From the NCBI RefSeq assembly GCF_004798935.1, contig NZ_RAHT01000001.1, positions 310,001 through 374,000 on the forward strand: a stretch of DNA of 64,000 nucleotides, read 5' to 3'. The DNA comes from Ningiella ruwaisensis. GTDB lineage: Bacteria; Pseudomonadota; Gammaproteobacteria; Enterobacterales; Alteromonadaceae. The notes beneath the pieces were generated by a model that worked only from the letters and a program-made list of their open reading frames with translations, did not search any database and had not been told where the DNA came from. The number at the start of each line of letters is the position of its first letter. The first letter of the stretch is position 1. Shown here piece after piece: positions 52,085-62,134 of the stretch. The position numbers and the translations under genes are program-made.

Positions 52085-53263
52085 TTAGATGCCCATTGCG
52101 TATTTTAGTGCCATATTTTTTACCGGACCTGCATGCTGAGCAGCGCCTAATGCAATATTGCGCACTAATTTTAATGGACCAATCTTATTGCTAAATACGC
52201 TGTATAAAACATCCATGCTACTCATCATCAATAAATTTTGGTGCCGCCTTGCTTTCTCGTAGCTAGTTAAGCTGCTTTTAAGGTCATCAAGCCCATAGCG
52301 CTCTAGCGCATCTGCCAGCGCAGCCACGTCTTTAAAACCCAGATTAACTCCCTGCCCGGCTAAGGGGTTAATGGTATGCGCGGCATCGCCTATCAAAACG
52401 GCTTTTGAGCGCCAGTACTGATTGGCGTGAGCACGTCGAAGTGGAAAGTTTGCATGCTCCAGCACTGAAAAATCTCCAAGCAGTGGTGGGAACGACACTT
52501 CGATCATTTGTTTCAGAGTTTGAAGGTTTGCGCCATTTAATTCTGCTGAAGCAGATGCATTGGCGTACCACACCAAACAAGCATAATTGTCATGCATTGG
52601 CAGGCAAGCTAATGGACCGGAGGGTGTAAATTGTTGCCATGTAGTATCCGGCAGTCTTTCACTTGTTTCAATCAGTATCAGATTAGCCAACTGCTCATAA
52701 TCCCATCCGGTTTGCCCGATAGCAGCGCTTCGTCTTACTTGCGAATTAGCCCCGTCTGCTCCCACTATCAATGCGGACTTAATACTGACGTCGTTGTCTA
52801 ATTGCAAAGTGCCAGTTTTGATATCAATATGTTTTGCCTTATGAGGAAATACCTGAATACTTTCGGCATATTGAAGCCTGAAACACTTTAATAATGCTAG
52901 CTGAATGATTCGATTTTCTGCAAATATGCCCAGTTTCGATTCGCCAATATCACTTGCACTGAAACTCGTTTTTGCAAATTCATCTTCCCATACCTGTAAA
53001 CAATCATAATCTCGATAGCGCATTTGCAGAATATGTTCGTAGGCACCTAAATCCTGCAGTAAATCGATGCTGTGCTTATTCAAGGCAGACATACGCAAAT
53101 CAGGGGCTTGTGAGGCGTGATATTCTTCAGGCATAAAAGGCTCGACAACCGCGACCTTAAATCCTTTATCAGCCATTGCACATGCAACGGCCGCCCCAAC
53201 CATACCGGCGCCCATGACGCAAATATCGGCTTCAATTTGTTGAGATCTGTCTTCTGTTTTCAT
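52085..53263 (-). CDS. ubiF: FAD-dependent ubiquinone-biosynthesis hydroxylase, UbiF type
   Basis: From the ATG at 53263 the product has 392 residues (E. coli UbiF 391); a TTG at 53311 is also in frame. It has the N-terminal FAD motif DICVMGAGMVGAAVACAMAD, the middle VGADGANSQVRRSAAIGQ, TWQQFTPSGPLA and the second FAD motif GDAAHTINPLAGQGVNLGF, all close to UbiF. UbiF hydroxylates the demethoxyubiquinone ring. UbiH and UbiI are paralogues; divergence from miaB, as in E. coli, favours UbiF. Confidence 0.93.
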   Translation of the reverse strand: MKTEDRSQQIEADICVMGAGMVGAAVACAMADKGFKVAVVEPFMPEEYHASQAPDLRMSALNKHSIDLLQDLGAYEHILQMRYRDYDCLQVWEDEFAKTSFSASDIGESKLGIFAENRIIQLALLKCFRLQYAESIQVFPHKAKHIDIKTGTLQLDNDVSIKSALIVGADGANSQVRRSAAIGQTGWDYEQLANLILIETSERLPDTTWQQFTPSGPLACLPMHDNYACLVWYANASASAELNGANLQTLKQMIEVSFPPLLGDFSVLEHANFPLRRAHANQYWRSKAVLIGDAAHTINPLAGQGVNLGFKDVAALADALERYGLDDLKSSLTSYEKARRHQNLLMMSSMDVLYSVFSNKIGPLKLVRNIALGAAQHAGPVKNMALKYAMGI

Positions 53264-53517
53264 TCGTTTCTGCCATAGATTTCTCCGGAGCCTGTTTATC
53301 CCTTTAAGCAAAGAAAACAGGCGCTAGCTTAATCGCGCTAAACGCGTTAAAATTACCAGCTATTTTCCATACATTGCAATACACAAAATTCGGGATGCTT
53401 AGTTAGACTTGACTTAAGGTCATTAAATTAACCAATCCTAAGCAAACCTTTACATTGTGTCGATTGTAATAAGGCATATAAGCCTGATATTCAATAAATT
53501 GAGATTTTCGACTTTTT

Positions 53518-54945
53518 ATGAGCAAAAAGCTGTTTATTAAAACCTGGGGTTGCCAAATGAACGAGTACGACTCGGAAAAAATGGCCGACCTACTGGATGC
53601 CACGCACGGGTACAGTTTAGCAGATGAGGCTGAAAATGCTGACGTGATTTTGCTAAATACCTGTTCCATTCGTGAAAAAGCCCAGGAAAAAGTCTTTCAC
53701 CAACTTGGCCGATGGAAGCATTTAAAAAACAACAAGCCTGAACTGATCATCGGCGTAGGAGGATGCGTTGCCTCTCAAGAGGGTGAAGAAATCCGTAAAC
53801 GCGCTCCCTATGTGGATATTGTGTTTGGCCCTCAAACATTGCATCGCTTGCCGGAAATGATCAAGCAAATTCAAGGCGGTGACAAATCAGTCGTGGATGT
53901 AAGCTTTCCGGAAATTGAGAAATTCGATCGTCTACCAGAACCTCGCGCAGAAGGACCGACGGCGTTCGTGTCGATAATGGAAGGCTGCTCGAAATACTGT
54001 AGTTTTTGCGTGGTTCCCTACACACGAGGCGAAGAAGTTAGTCGTCCTGTAGACGATGTGTTACTCGAAGTTGCTCAGCTTGCCGCTCAAGGCGTTCGTG
54101 AAGTAAATCTGCTGGGTCAAAATGTAAACGCATTTAGAGGTGAACATCACGACGGCAGTATTTGTCGCTTTGCTGAACTGTTAGAACTTGTCGCCAGCAT
54201 TGATGGTATTGACCGAATTCGTTATACCACCTCACATCCTGTCGAATTTACAGACGACATCATTGAAGCATACAAACATATTCCTGAATTAGTGGACCAC
54301 TTACACTTACCTGTTCAAAGCGGGTCTGATCGAATTTTAAATCTGATGAAACGCGGCCATACAGCAATTGAATATAAAAGCACCATTCGCAAGCTTAAAA
54401 AGGTGCGTCCAAACTTAAGTATGAGCTCTGATTTTATTATTGGTTTTCCCGGTGAAACCCAGGAAGATTTTGAAGCAACGATGGATTTGATTAATCACGT
54501 TGGCTACGATTTAAGCTTTAGCTTTATCTATAGTGCCCGTCCGGGCACGCCTGCCGCCGATATAGTGGATGATGTTTCTGAAGAAGAAAAGAAACAACGT
54601 TTGCATATATTGCAACAGCGTATTAATCAAAACGCCCAACAAATAGCGCGCAACATGTTGGGTACTGTTCAGCGAATTTTAGTAGAAGGTCCATCCAAAA
54701 AAGACCCGAATGAACTGACGGGGCGTACGGAAAATAATCGGGTTGTAAACTTTAAAGGCAGCGCTGACATGATAGGAGAATTTGTAGACATTGAAGTCAC
54801 TGAGGTTTTCAGTAATTCTTTGCGCGGTGATGTTGTTACTCGAGAGTCGGAAATGGGTCTGCGCGTTGCAGTCTCGCCGCAAAGCATTTTAGCAAAACAA
54901 CCCTCACCAGATGAACTTGGCGTCATCCAGGTGATGCCGGCCTAA
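53518..54945 (+). CDS. miaB: tRNA-2-methylthio-N6-dimethylallyladenosine synthase
   Basis: The 475-residue product is a radical-SAM methylthiotransferase. N-terminal cluster cysteines are Cys12 ([12 protein letters not shown]), Cys49 ([11 protein letters not shown]) and Cys83 (GVGGCVAS); the radical-SAM triad is Cys157, Cys161, Cys164 (CSKYCSFC); a TRAM domain ends the protein. It adds the methylthio group to i6A37 of tRNAs, including tRNA-Leu and others reading U-starting codons. It heads miaB-ybeZ-ybeY-corC-lnt. No clear ribosome binding site is seen. Confidence 0.97.
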   Translation: MSKKLFIKTWGCQMNEYDSEKMADLLDATHGYSLADEAENADVILLNTCSIREKAQEKVFHQLGRWKHLKNNKPELIIGVGGCVASQEGEEIRKRAPYVDIVFGPQTLHRLPEMIKQIQGGDKSVVDVSFPEIEKFDRLPEPRAEGPTAFVSIMEGCSKYCSFCVVPYTRGEEVSRPVDDVLLEVAQLAAQGVREVNLLGQNVNAFRGEHHDGSICRFAELLELVASIDGIDRIRYTTSHPVEFTDDIIEAYKHIPELVDHLHLPVQSGSDRILNLMKRGHTAIEYKSTIRKLKKVRPNLSMSSDFIIGFPGETQEDFEATMDLINHVGYDLSFSFIYSARPGTPAADIVDDVSEEEKKQRLHILQQRINQNAQQIARNMLGTVQRILVEGPSKKDPNELTGRTENNRVVNFKGSADMIGEFVDIEVTEVFSNSLRGDVVTRESEMGLRVAVSPQSILAKQPSPDELGVIQVMPA

Positions 54946-54975
54946 AAAATTTAGTGAAGCAATTGAGGATATATA

Positions 54976-56055
54976 TTGAGCAATATCGTAAGCAATAAGA
55001 TTGTACTTGAACCCGAAGATAGTAAACGTTTATCAAGCCTTTGTGGCCCATTTGATGACAATATAAAACAAATTGAGCGACGCTTGGGAGTGGAGATTAC
55101 CTACCGCAACAATCAATTTAGCGTCATGGGCGATCCACAGCAGGCAAATGGGGCAAGCGAATTGCTCAAGCTGCTTTATATCGAAACTCAGCCTGTAAAA
55201 GGCAGCATTCCGATACTTGAACCTAATCAAGTACATCTTGCTATCCAGGAAGCCAAGTGTCTGGAACGAGCCGAAGCGGGTGATTATGGCAAAGAAGTTC
55301 ATATCAAAACCAAGCGCGGCGTTATCAAGCCTCGCAATCCAAATCAGTCGAAATACGTAGCCAATGTTGTCAATCATGACATCACTTTTGGTATTGGTCC
55401 GGCAGGAACAGGCAAAACCTATCTTGCAGTAGCTTGCGCCGTTGATGCGCTTGAACGACAGGAAATTCGTCGTATATTACTTACGCGACCTGCCGTTGAA
55501 GCCGGCGAAAAACTAGGCTTTTTACCCGGTGACTTATCACAAAAAGTCGACCCATACTTACGTCCCTTGTACGATGCCTTGTTTGAAATGCTAGGTTTTG
55601 AGAAGGTTGAAAAATTAATTGAACGCAATGTTATCGAAGTTGCTCCTCTGGCCTACATGCGAGGTCGTACCTTAAACGATGCATTCATCATTTTAGATGA
55701 ATCACAAAATACGACCACTGAGCAGATGAAAATGTTTTTAACGCGCATAGGCTTTAATTCAAAAGCCGTAATAACAGGTGATATCACTCAGGTCGATTTG
55801 CCTCGTGGAGTGCGCTCTGGCCTTCGACATGCGATTGATGTATTGAGTGAAGTTAATGATATTTCATTTAACTTCTTCACCGCTTCAGATGTCGTTCGCC
55901 ATCCGGTAGTTGCGAGAATTGTGCAAGCTTACGAGGATTTTGACGCCAAGCAGGAAGCGATTAAACGTCAGGAAAAACAAGTGCGATCAGAATCAAACAA
56001 TGCGTCAAATTCTGAAAATCCATCATCAGCATCGGGTGATCCAAAATCCTCGTGA
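54976..56055 (+). CDS. ybeZ: PhoH-family ATPase YbeZ
   Basis: The 359-residue product starts at TTG with TGAGGA upstream. It has a short N-terminal KH-like region (LCGPFDDNIKQIERRLGVEI), Walker A GPAGTGKT (141-148), LTRPAVEAGEKLGFLPGD and Walker B AFIILDESQNTTTEQM. PhoH proteins are RNA-associated ATPases or helicases that partner with YbeY, whose GTG start overlaps the ybeZ stop by four bases. The C-terminal tail is Ser/Asn-rich. Confidence 0.95.
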   Translation: MSNIVSNKIVLEPEDSKRLSSLCGPFDDNIKQIERRLGVEITYRNNQFSVMGDPQQANGASELLKLLYIETQPVKGSIPILEPNQVHLAIQEAKCLERAEAGDYGKEVHIKTKRGVIKPRNPNQSKYVANVVNHDITFGIGPAGTGKTYLAVACAVDALERQEIRRILLTRPAVEAGEKLGFLPGDLSQKVDPYLRPLYDALFEMLGFEKVEKLIERNVIEVAPLAYMRGRTLNDAFIILDESQNTTTEQMKMFLTRIGFNSKAVITGDITQVDLPRGVRSGLRHAIDVLSEVNDISFNFFTASDVVRHPVVARIVQAYEDFDAKQEAIKRQEKQVRSESNNASNSENPSSASGDPKSS

Positions 56056-56549
56056 CGACTGATCCCACTTCGAAAAGCCTCAATGTATATATTGAGATAG
56101 CAGAGGACGTGCCTGCCGAACTTTCTAAAGGCATGCCCTCTGAAATGGACTTTGTGTCCTACATCCGCACCACGCTATCCTTTATCCACTACTTAAAACC
56201 TATTGAACTGGGCCTTCGGGTGGTAAGTTATGAGGAATCGAAAGCGCTCAATTTTCAATACCGCAGAAAGGACAAGGCGACGAATGTTTTATCATTTCCG
56301 AGCGATACGCCAGACTACGTTGATTCCAATTACATTGGTGATTTGGCGATTTGTGCACAGGTTTTGCAAGATGAGGCAACAGAGCAAAATAAAGATATCT
56401 CTCATCATTGGGCACATTTATGCGTGCATGGCGTCTTGCATTTATTAGGCTATGACCATATAAATGATCAAGATGCGGATGAAATGGAATCGATTGAAAC
56501 GGGCGTGCTTGCGAAATTGGGGATTGACGATCCCTACACGCTAAGTTAA
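56052..56549 (+). CDS. ybeY: Endoribonuclease YbeY
   Basis: The 165-residue product starts at GTG overlapping the ybeZ stop. It has KATNVLSFPSD and the zinc signature HGVLHLLGYDH, followed by DADEMESIE. YbeY takes part in 16S rRNA 3'-end maturation and 70S quality control in E. coli. It is fourth-to-last in the conserved miaB-lnt operon. Confidence 0.96.
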   Translation: MTTDPTSKSLNVYIEIAEDVPAELSKGMPSEMDFVSYIRTTLSFIHYLKPIELGLRVVSYEESKALNFQYRRKDKATNVLSFPSDTPDYVDSNYIGDLAICAQVLQDEATEQNKDISHHWAHLCVHGVLHLLGYDHINDQDADEMESIETGVLAKLGIDDPYTLS

Positions 56550-56585
56550 GTATATAAATTGAATAAAATGAATGTTGACAGGAAA

Positions 56586-57446
56586 ATGACTGAAGAGAAT
56601 CCCCCCTCTACCAACGGCTCATCGAGTAAAGGTTGGTTTGCAAATTTGCTACACACTTTTAAAGGTGAGCCGAAAAACAAAGAAGAACTATCTGAAGTTA
56701 TTTCTGACGCTCAGCAGCGGGAATTAATCGACCCGCAAACCAAAGAAATGATCGAAGGTGTTATGGAAGTCAGTGAGATGCGGGTTAGAGACATTATGAT
56801 CCCCCGTGCACAAATGATTACCATTGACATCGAGCAAAGCGTCGATGAGTTTTTACCGCTGATGCTAGACTCTGCGCACAGTCGCTTTCCGGTTATAAGT
56901 GAAGATAAAGATCATATTGAAGGTATATTGCTTGCAAAAGATTTACTTGCTTATGCCTTTAATGACGAAAAAACCTTTTCTTTAAAAGAAAATCTGCGCG
57001 AAGCGATTATTGTTCCCGAAAGTAAACGTGTTGATGTGCTGTTAAAAGAATTTAGACAGCAACGCTACCACATGGCGATTGTAGTTGATGAGTACGGTGG
57101 TGTATCAGGCTTGGTAACTATTGAAGATATTCTCGAACTTATTGTGGGCGAAATTGAAGATGAGTTTGATGATGACGTCAACGAGAATGACAATATCCGA
57201 CCATTAAATAAGTGCACCTATTCTGTAAAAGCGCTTACGCCTGTTGAAGACTTTAATGAGTTTTTTGAAAGTAATTTTAACGAAGAAGAATCCGATACTA
57301 TTGGCGGCGTTGTTTTACGAGCATTTGGCCATATGCCCAATACCGGTGAAAAAGTCGAAATCGACAATATTCATTTTGAAGTGACTAACTCCGATAAACG
57401 CCGCTTGCTTCAACTAAAAGTATTTTTGCCTAATTTGGAGAGTTAG
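56586..57446 (+). CDS. corC: CBS-domain protein CorC (YbeX)
   Basis: I start at the ATG at 56586 ([16 protein letters not shown]), which aligns best with E. coli CorC, giving 286 residues; ATG at 56568 and TTG at 56559 are also in frame. Features are [15 protein letters not shown], two CBS domains ([36 protein letters not shown] in part) and a C-terminal transporter-associated domain ([15 protein letters not shown]). It is linked to magnesium/cobalt efflux and to ribosome and heat-shock functions. Confidence 0.94.
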   Translation: MTEENPPSTNGSSSKGWFANLLHTFKGEPKNKEELSEVISDAQQRELIDPQTKEMIEGVMEVSEMRVRDIMIPRAQMITIDIEQSVDEFLPLMLDSAHSRFPVISEDKDHIEGILLAKDLLAYAFNDEKTFSLKENLREAIIVPESKRVDVLLKEFRQQRYHMAIVVDEYGGVSGLVTIEDILELIVGEIEDEFDDDVNENDNIRPLNKCTYSVKALTPVEDFNEFFESNFNEEESDTIGGVVLRAFGHMPNTGEKVEIDNIHFEVTNSDKRRLLQLKVFLPNLES

Positions 57447-57447
57447 C

Positions 57448-59025
57448 CTGAACACGAAAATCGGCTATCTGCTTCATACCATTTTAGGCGCCAGTTTAAC
57501 GCTGGCGTTTGCGCCTTTTCATTGGTGGTGGCTTCCATTTTTTGTGCTTCCGATCTGGTTAGCTAGCACCTATAAATATCATAAACGTGCTTTTTTAAGC
57601 GGCTGGTTTTTTGGATTTGGTTTTTTCGGCGCCGGGATTTCCTGGGTACATGTAAGCATTGCTACCTTTGGTGGCGTTCCCCTTTTTGTATCCATTTTTT
57701 TAATGCTCTTGCTATGTGGATATTTAGCCCTTTACATCGGCGCATTTTCATACCTTCTTAAACGCTTTTTTTCTCTTCGTCTCTGGCCTCTTGCGGCGCC
57801 CTTTTTATGGTTGCTTATTGAATACGCACGCGCTCATGTCCTGACAGGCTTTCCGTGGCTGTCTATTGGCTACACTCAAAGTACCAGCATATTTTCTGCC
57901 TATTATCCAATTATTGGAGAGATTGGGCTGTCGGGGCTTATGATCTTGCTTTCAAGCGCCATCGCGGTGCTTTTAGTCAACGTGCTTACACGTTTTGACA
58001 ATATAAATACAGAAGATGAGCTGCATCAAAACCTTCATGTAAACGTAATAAAGCAATCGCTTGCAGTGCTTATTGTCACCACCGTTAGCTTTACAAGTGC
58101 GTTTATCTTCTACCGTTTTCCTTGGGTAGAAACCCTAAAAAGTCCCTATTCCGTTGCCCTCGTTCAAGGCAATATTGAGCAGTCTATTCGCTGGCGTCCG
58201 GAGCAAGACCGCCCGACAATGGAAAAGTATTTGCGCCTGAGCAATGACGCTTGGGGGACAGATATCATTATCTGGCCAGAGGCCGCGGTACCAAAACTGG
58301 AAATATTGGCGACTGCTTATTTAGAATTACTGGATGAACAGGCTACCAATTTCAATAGCGCCTTAATTACTGGTGTGGTAGATGTCAGTCTGGATAATGA
58401 CGAGGCCTATAACACCCTGCTCGCACTGGGATTAGACTCACAGACAGATAATTTAACCCCTTATATTTACCGTCACAAAAACCGCTTTAAAAAGCATCAC
58501 TTATTGCCAATAGGGGAATTTGTGCCTTTTGAAAATATTTTGCGACCACTAGCTCCTATATTTAATTTGCCCATGTCATCTTTTAACCGAGGAGACTACG
58601 TGCAAAATAATTTAAAAGCAAAAGGCTTAAGTTTTGCGCCTGCAATTTGTTTTGAAATTGCCTTTCCTTTGCAAATGGCAGCTAATATTCGGGAAAATAC
58701 GGATGCAATTGTAACCGTCAGCAACGATGCATGGTTTGGCGATTCTCACGGCCCCCATCAACATCTTGAGATTGCCAGAGTTAGAGCAATGGAGTTTGGT
58801 AAACCCGTTCTAAGAGCCACCAACACAGGACTTACCGCAGCTTATGACCATCAAGGCAATCTTCTTGGTGTACTGCCGCAGTTTGAAGATGCAGTATTGA
58901 GCGTTGATGTTGAGCGTATTGATGGAAAAACGCCCTATACTCAATACGGAAATTTGCCCACTTACCTGCTCGCCTTATTAAGTTTTTTATTTGCGATTTA
59001 CTTTCGAAATAAATCGCAAAAATAG
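57448..59025 (+). CDS. lnt: Apolipoprotein N-acyltransferase; apparent CTG start
   Basis: The nitrilase-type C-terminal domain has the catalytic Glu278 (IIWPEAAVP), Lys349 (RFKKHHLLPIGEF) and Cys401 (PAICFEIAF), after an N-terminal bundle of about six to eight helices with GFFGAGISWVHVSIATFGG. The first available GTG (57544) would remove the first helix. Extending in frame gives a CTG at 57448, seven bases after GGAG, encoding NTKIGYLLHTILGASLTLAF and FAPFHWWWLPFFVLPIW, which aligns with the E. coli N-terminus. Length is then 525 residues (E. coli 512). It adds the third acyl chain to lipoproteins such as LolB here. Confidence 0.92.
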   Translation: MNTKIGYLLHTILGASLTLAFAPFHWWWLPFFVLPIWLASTYKYHKRAFLSGWFFGFGFFGAGISWVHVSIATFGGVPLFVSIFLMLLLCGYLALYIGAFSYLLKRFFSLRLWPLAAPFLWLLIEYARAHVLTGFPWLSIGYTQSTSIFSAYYPIIGEIGLSGLMILLSSAIAVLLVNVLTRFDNINTEDELHQNLHVNVIKQSLAVLIVTTVSFTSAFIFYRFPWVETLKSPYSVALVQGNIEQSIRWRPEQDRPTMEKYLRLSNDAWGTDIIIWPEAAVPKLEILATAYLELLDEQATNFNSALITGVVDVSLDNDEAYNTLLALGLDSQTDNLTPYIYRHKNRFKKHHLLPIGEFVPFENILRPLAPIFNLPMSSFNRGDYVQNNLKAKGLSFAPAICFEIAFPLQMAANIRENTDAIVTVSNDAWFGDSHGPHQHLEIARVRAMEFGKPVLRATNTGLTAAYDHQGNLLGVLPQFEDAVLSVDVERIDGKTPYTQYGNLPTYLLALLSFLFAIYFRNKSQK

Positions 59026-59060
59026 CACTGGCTTCTATTAGAATAAAAGCGCGCTGAGCA

Positions 59061-59465
59061 CTATTTGATAGTGTTACTGTCTTTATCCTTGCTTTTATCT
59101 TCCAATACCTGAGGTGCTTGCTGCATACGCGCAGTTTCTACGTGATGAGGATTGCGCGTGCGTTGCATCATTTTGACGCGATGATGAAGTGCGACTTTAG
59201 CCAGTATGTGAGCAGTAACAGGCGCGGTGATGACAAGAAACAAAGTGATCAAAAGTTCGTTGATTGTGATATAGCCTTGGGCATAATGCATATAAAACAT
59301 CGAACCGATTAACACGCCTCCAAGACCTAAAGTTGTTGCTTTAGTTGGCGCATGCAGCCGTACATAAAGGTCTTTAAGACGCAGTAAACCAATGGAACCA
59401 ACCAAAACAAAGATACCACCAACAATTAGGAAAAAAGATATAACTAACTCAATTGCAAAGCTCAT
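59061..59465 (-). CDS. mrpG: Mrp-type Na+/H+ antiporter subunit G
   Basis: The 134-residue protein has three helices (about 4-26, 44-62, 68-92) and the MnhG/PhaG motif GLLRLKDLYVRLHAPTKATTLG. The C-terminal 40 residues are a polar extension. It is the last gene of mrpAB-C-D-E-F-G. MrpG is needed for the hetero-oligomeric cation/proton antiporter but its exact role is not known. Confidence 0.94.
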   Translation of the reverse strand: MSFAIELVISFFLIVGGIFVLVGSIGLLRLKDLYVRLHAPTKATTLGLGGVLIGSMFYMHYAQGYITINELLITLFLVITAPVTAHILAKVALHHRVKMMQRTRNPHHVETARMQQAPQVLEDKSKDKDSNTIK

Positions 59466-59473
59466 ACTATCCC

Positions 59474-59743
59474 CTATTCGATGATATCGCCACGAAGCAG
59501 ATATTTGCCAAATGCAACACTACTCACAAAACCGAGCATCGCGATAAGTAAAGCCGCCTCAAAATACAATGGCGTGCGATTATAGATACCATAAAGCAAA
59601 ATCAGCGCGATACTATTGATGTACATTGTGTCCAGCGCCAGTATTCTATCTACAACGTGCGGACCGATTATCAAACGCCATAGATTTAAAATTAAGGCAA
59701 CACACAACATGCCTGACACAATGATTACTGTAATATCTAGCAT
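59474..59743 (-). CDS. mrpF: Mrp-type Na+/H+ antiporter subunit F
   Basis: The 89-residue protein has three helices and the MrpF core GPHVVDRILALDTMYINSIALILL (in part: HVVDRILALDTMYINS). It overlaps mrpE by seven bases and lies eight bases before mrpG. Confidence 0.94.
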   Translation of the reverse strand: MLDITVIIVSGMLCVALILNLWRLIIGPHVVDRILALDTMYINSIALILLYGIYNRTPLYFEAALLIAMLGFVSSVAFGKYLLRGDIIE

Positions 59744-60249
59744 CCGAAAATCTCCTTAACACGGGATTCGTAGCGACTTTTGATCAAGTCAATGACCTCT
59801 TGTTCGTTCTCTGGCATATTAAGCACGTGCACATATAGCCATTTTTTATCTTCCGATATGTCGCAGCTCACTGTACCGGGAGTCATTGTGACGGTACTGG
59901 CAAGCACTGTAATAGGTAAATCCTGATGAATATCAAGCGGTATGGCGACAAATCCCGGTTTTATTCTGGCCATTGGGCCAACCACTAAGATAGCTACTTC
60001 GATATTCGCAACGACGATATCTTTAAGCACGATGAGTACATAGCTAATAGCTTTAAGCGGTCGTTTAACTCCGGGTTGATGCATGCGAAGCGGCGCACAT
60101 ATCCAGGGAATAACGATGCCCAGTACAAGGCCAAGTAAAATATGTCCAAGTCCAATGCTGCTGTTGAGCATTAACCACACAATAACCAGCAAAACTGTGT
60201 GGTAAGGCATTGGTAATAATTTTGAATAAACGGAAGAAGGTGAACTCAT
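59737..60249 (-). CDS. mrpE: Mrp-type Na+/H+ antiporter subunit E
   Basis: The 170-residue protein has two to three N-terminal helices and a soluble C-terminus with IPLDIHQDLPITVLASTVTMTPGTVS (in part: LPITVLASTVTMTPGTVS), the MrpE signature. It overlaps mrpD by four bases. Confidence 0.94.
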   Translation of the reverse strand: MSSPSSVYSKLLPMPYHTVLLVIVWLMLNSSIGLGHILLGLVLGIVIPWICAPLRMHQPGVKRPLKAISYVLIVLKDIVVANIEVAILVVGPMARIKPGFVAIPLDIHQDLPITVLASTVTMTPGTVSCDISEDKKWLYVHVLNMPENEQEVIDLIKSRYESRVKEIFGC

Positions 60250-61772
60250 GGCATATCTCCATTAAAATTCATTACCTCTATTAAAAGCGGTAGGTCGTGC
60301 AATTGTGCGGCAGCGTCGCTCGTCAGTTGGATGAGAGGTGCACCAAAGAGCACGAGTAAAGGGGATGCGGTAAGTAATACAAATACACCTGCTAATTGCC
60401 AATTCGACGCGTTTGTCTCTTCATTCTCTTTGGTGGGCGTTGTGTATCGCCAAAACAAAGTCGTTCCTGCCCGTGATAACGCAATAATTGCCATGAGACT
60501 GGACAATAGCAATACTGACCAAACCCACACTTTCTCAGCCGTCCCTATAGCAGACTGCAATATAACCAACTTACTCAAAAATCCTGAAAACGGGGGTAAA
60601 CCTGCCACCGCCATAGCAGCAATTAAAAAGCAGATCCCAGCGACCTTTTGCTGACCAATTTTTCGCGCGACCACAAAGTAGTCGAATGCTTTTCCGCGCT
60701 GCTGCCCTAATAAATCGGCTAGCAAAAACAAGGCTCCGGTTATCAGGGTGCTGTGAATTAAGTACAAAAGTCCGGCGGCAGTGGCTTCTGGTGTGCGTAT
60801 TGCAAAGGTAATAAGTAGGGTCCCAACCGAGACTATAACCAAATTACCGATGAGCGCCCTCAGGTTAGGACTCGCCAGCGCGCCTATAGTCCCAACAATA
60901 ATACTTAAGATTGCCAAAGGCCAAATCCATGGCTCGACAATGTTTGATAAGTTACCCGCTTGTTCACCGAATATAACCGTATAAACACGAAATATGCAGT
61001 ACACCCCAACTTTGGTCATAATGGCAAATAAAGCGGCGACAGGCGCACTGGCAACCCCATAAACATTAGGCAACCAAAAATGCATAGGCAGCATAGCCGC
61101 TTTTAAACCAAACACAATTAAAAGCAAAGAAGCGCCTGCTTGCGCTATTAACTGCTCACTCTCTGATATTTGCGAAACACGGAGAGACATGTCTGCGATA
61201 TTAAGCGTTCCCAGTGTCCCGTAAAGTGTCCCTAAGGCAAACAAGAACAAGCTTGAGCCAATCAGATTAAGTATCACATAGTGGACGTTGGCTGCCGTTT
61301 TTTGTTTTCCCCCGCCATGAATCAATAGCGTGTAAGATGCGATTAATAAGACCTCGAAAAAAACGAACAGATTAAATAAATCGTTTGTTAAAAAGGCGCC
61401 GTAAATCCCCAATAGCTGAAAGTGGATAAGCGGATGAAAATATTTTCCCTCTCTATCATCTCCTGCCAAAGAATACAGCAGTATGCCAAGGCCCAGAAAG
61501 GACGTAAGGCAGACCAAAAGAGCCGCTAACAAATCAACATAAAGAATAATACCAAACGGTGGCTGCCAGTCGCCCACCGCATACATGATGGCACCGCCGT
61601 ATGATACGTTTTGCAACAAAACGACCGCACAAACCAGTTGCAGAACAATAAGCAAAATCGAGGCGACTCGCCTGAACTGATACTTTTCAGGACCTGTGAA
61701 TGGTGGCAGCAAAAGTAATAAGCCACCAATCATTGGAATTAAAATAGGCAGGATAGGAAGATGTTGACTCAT
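60246..61772 (-). CDS. mrpD: Mrp-type Na+/H+ antiporter subunit D
   Basis: The 508-residue polytopic protein is a proton-conducting (NuoN/NuoL-like) subunit with about 14 helices. Conserved Glu in FVFFEVLLIASYTLL and Lys in GLKAAMLPMHFWLPNVYG mark the channel path. It overlaps mrpC by four bases. Mrp complexes exchange Na+ for H+ and are related to respiratory complex I. Confidence 0.95.
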   Translation of the reverse strand: MSQHLPILPILIPMIGGLLLLLPPFTGPEKYQFRRVASILLIVLQLVCAVVLLQNVSYGGAIMYAVGDWQPPFGIILYVDLLAALLVCLTSFLGLGILLYSLAGDDREGKYFHPLIHFQLLGIYGAFLTNDLFNLFVFFEVLLIASYTLLIHGGGKQKTAANVHYVILNLIGSSLFLFALGTLYGTLGTLNIADMSLRVSQISESEQLIAQAGASLLLIVFGLKAAMLPMHFWLPNVYGVASAPVAALFAIMTKVGVYCIFRVYTVIFGEQAGNLSNIVEPWIWPLAILSIIVGTIGALASPNLRALIGNLVIVSVGTLLITFAIRTPEATAAGLLYLIHSTLITGALFLLADLLGQQRGKAFDYFVVARKIGQQKVAGICFLIAAMAVAGLPPFSGFLSKLVILQSAIGTAEKVWVWSVLLLSSLMAIIALSRAGTTLFWRYTTPTKENEETNASNWQLAGVFVLLTASPLLVLFGAPLIQLTSDAAAQLHDLPLLIEVMNFNGDMP

Positions 61773-62134
61773 AGTCGACCTCTTCTCGGTTTAAGCAATT
61801 TTTCATCATCGGGCGGCTCTCTGCCGTCAACGAAATCGTTACCCAGGTCTGCTCTTGCCCGCATCGACAATATAACAACAAAGGCAATCATGGCAAAACC
61901 TATTACAATGGCCGTAAGAACCAAGGCTTGAGGAAGCGGGTCGGCATACTTTTCAGACATGCCCAGTATCGCAGCCCCGTCAAGATGCAAGCGACCACTG
62001 GAAAACAGGAACAGGTTTACAGCGTAGGAAAGTAAGGTTAATCCCACCACTACCGAAAATGTGCGACCGCGTAAGCATAAAAACACACCACAAAAGGTTA
62101 CAACACCTACACAAATTACGTACAAGGTTTCCAT
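61769..62134 (-). CDS. mrpC: Mrp-type Na+/H+ antiporter subunit C
   Basis: The 121-residue protein has three helices and is NuoK-like, with LLSYAVNLFLFSSGRL and PLPQALVLTAIVIGFAMIA. It shares one base with the end of mrpA. The charged C-terminus (about 25 residues) is cytoplasmic by prediction. Confidence 0.95.
   Translation of the reverse strand: METLYVICVGVVTFCGVFLCLRGRTFSVVVGLTLLSYAVNLFLFSSGRLHLDGAAILGMSEKYADPLPQALVLTAIVIGFAMIAFVVILSMRARADLGNDFVDGREPPDDEKLLKPRRGRL

Noticed and set aside
51870-52088. 72-codon plus-strand frame between the symporter and ubiF
   Set aside because: It is antisense to the more coherent two-helix minus-strand frame and has no ribosome binding site or clear topology.
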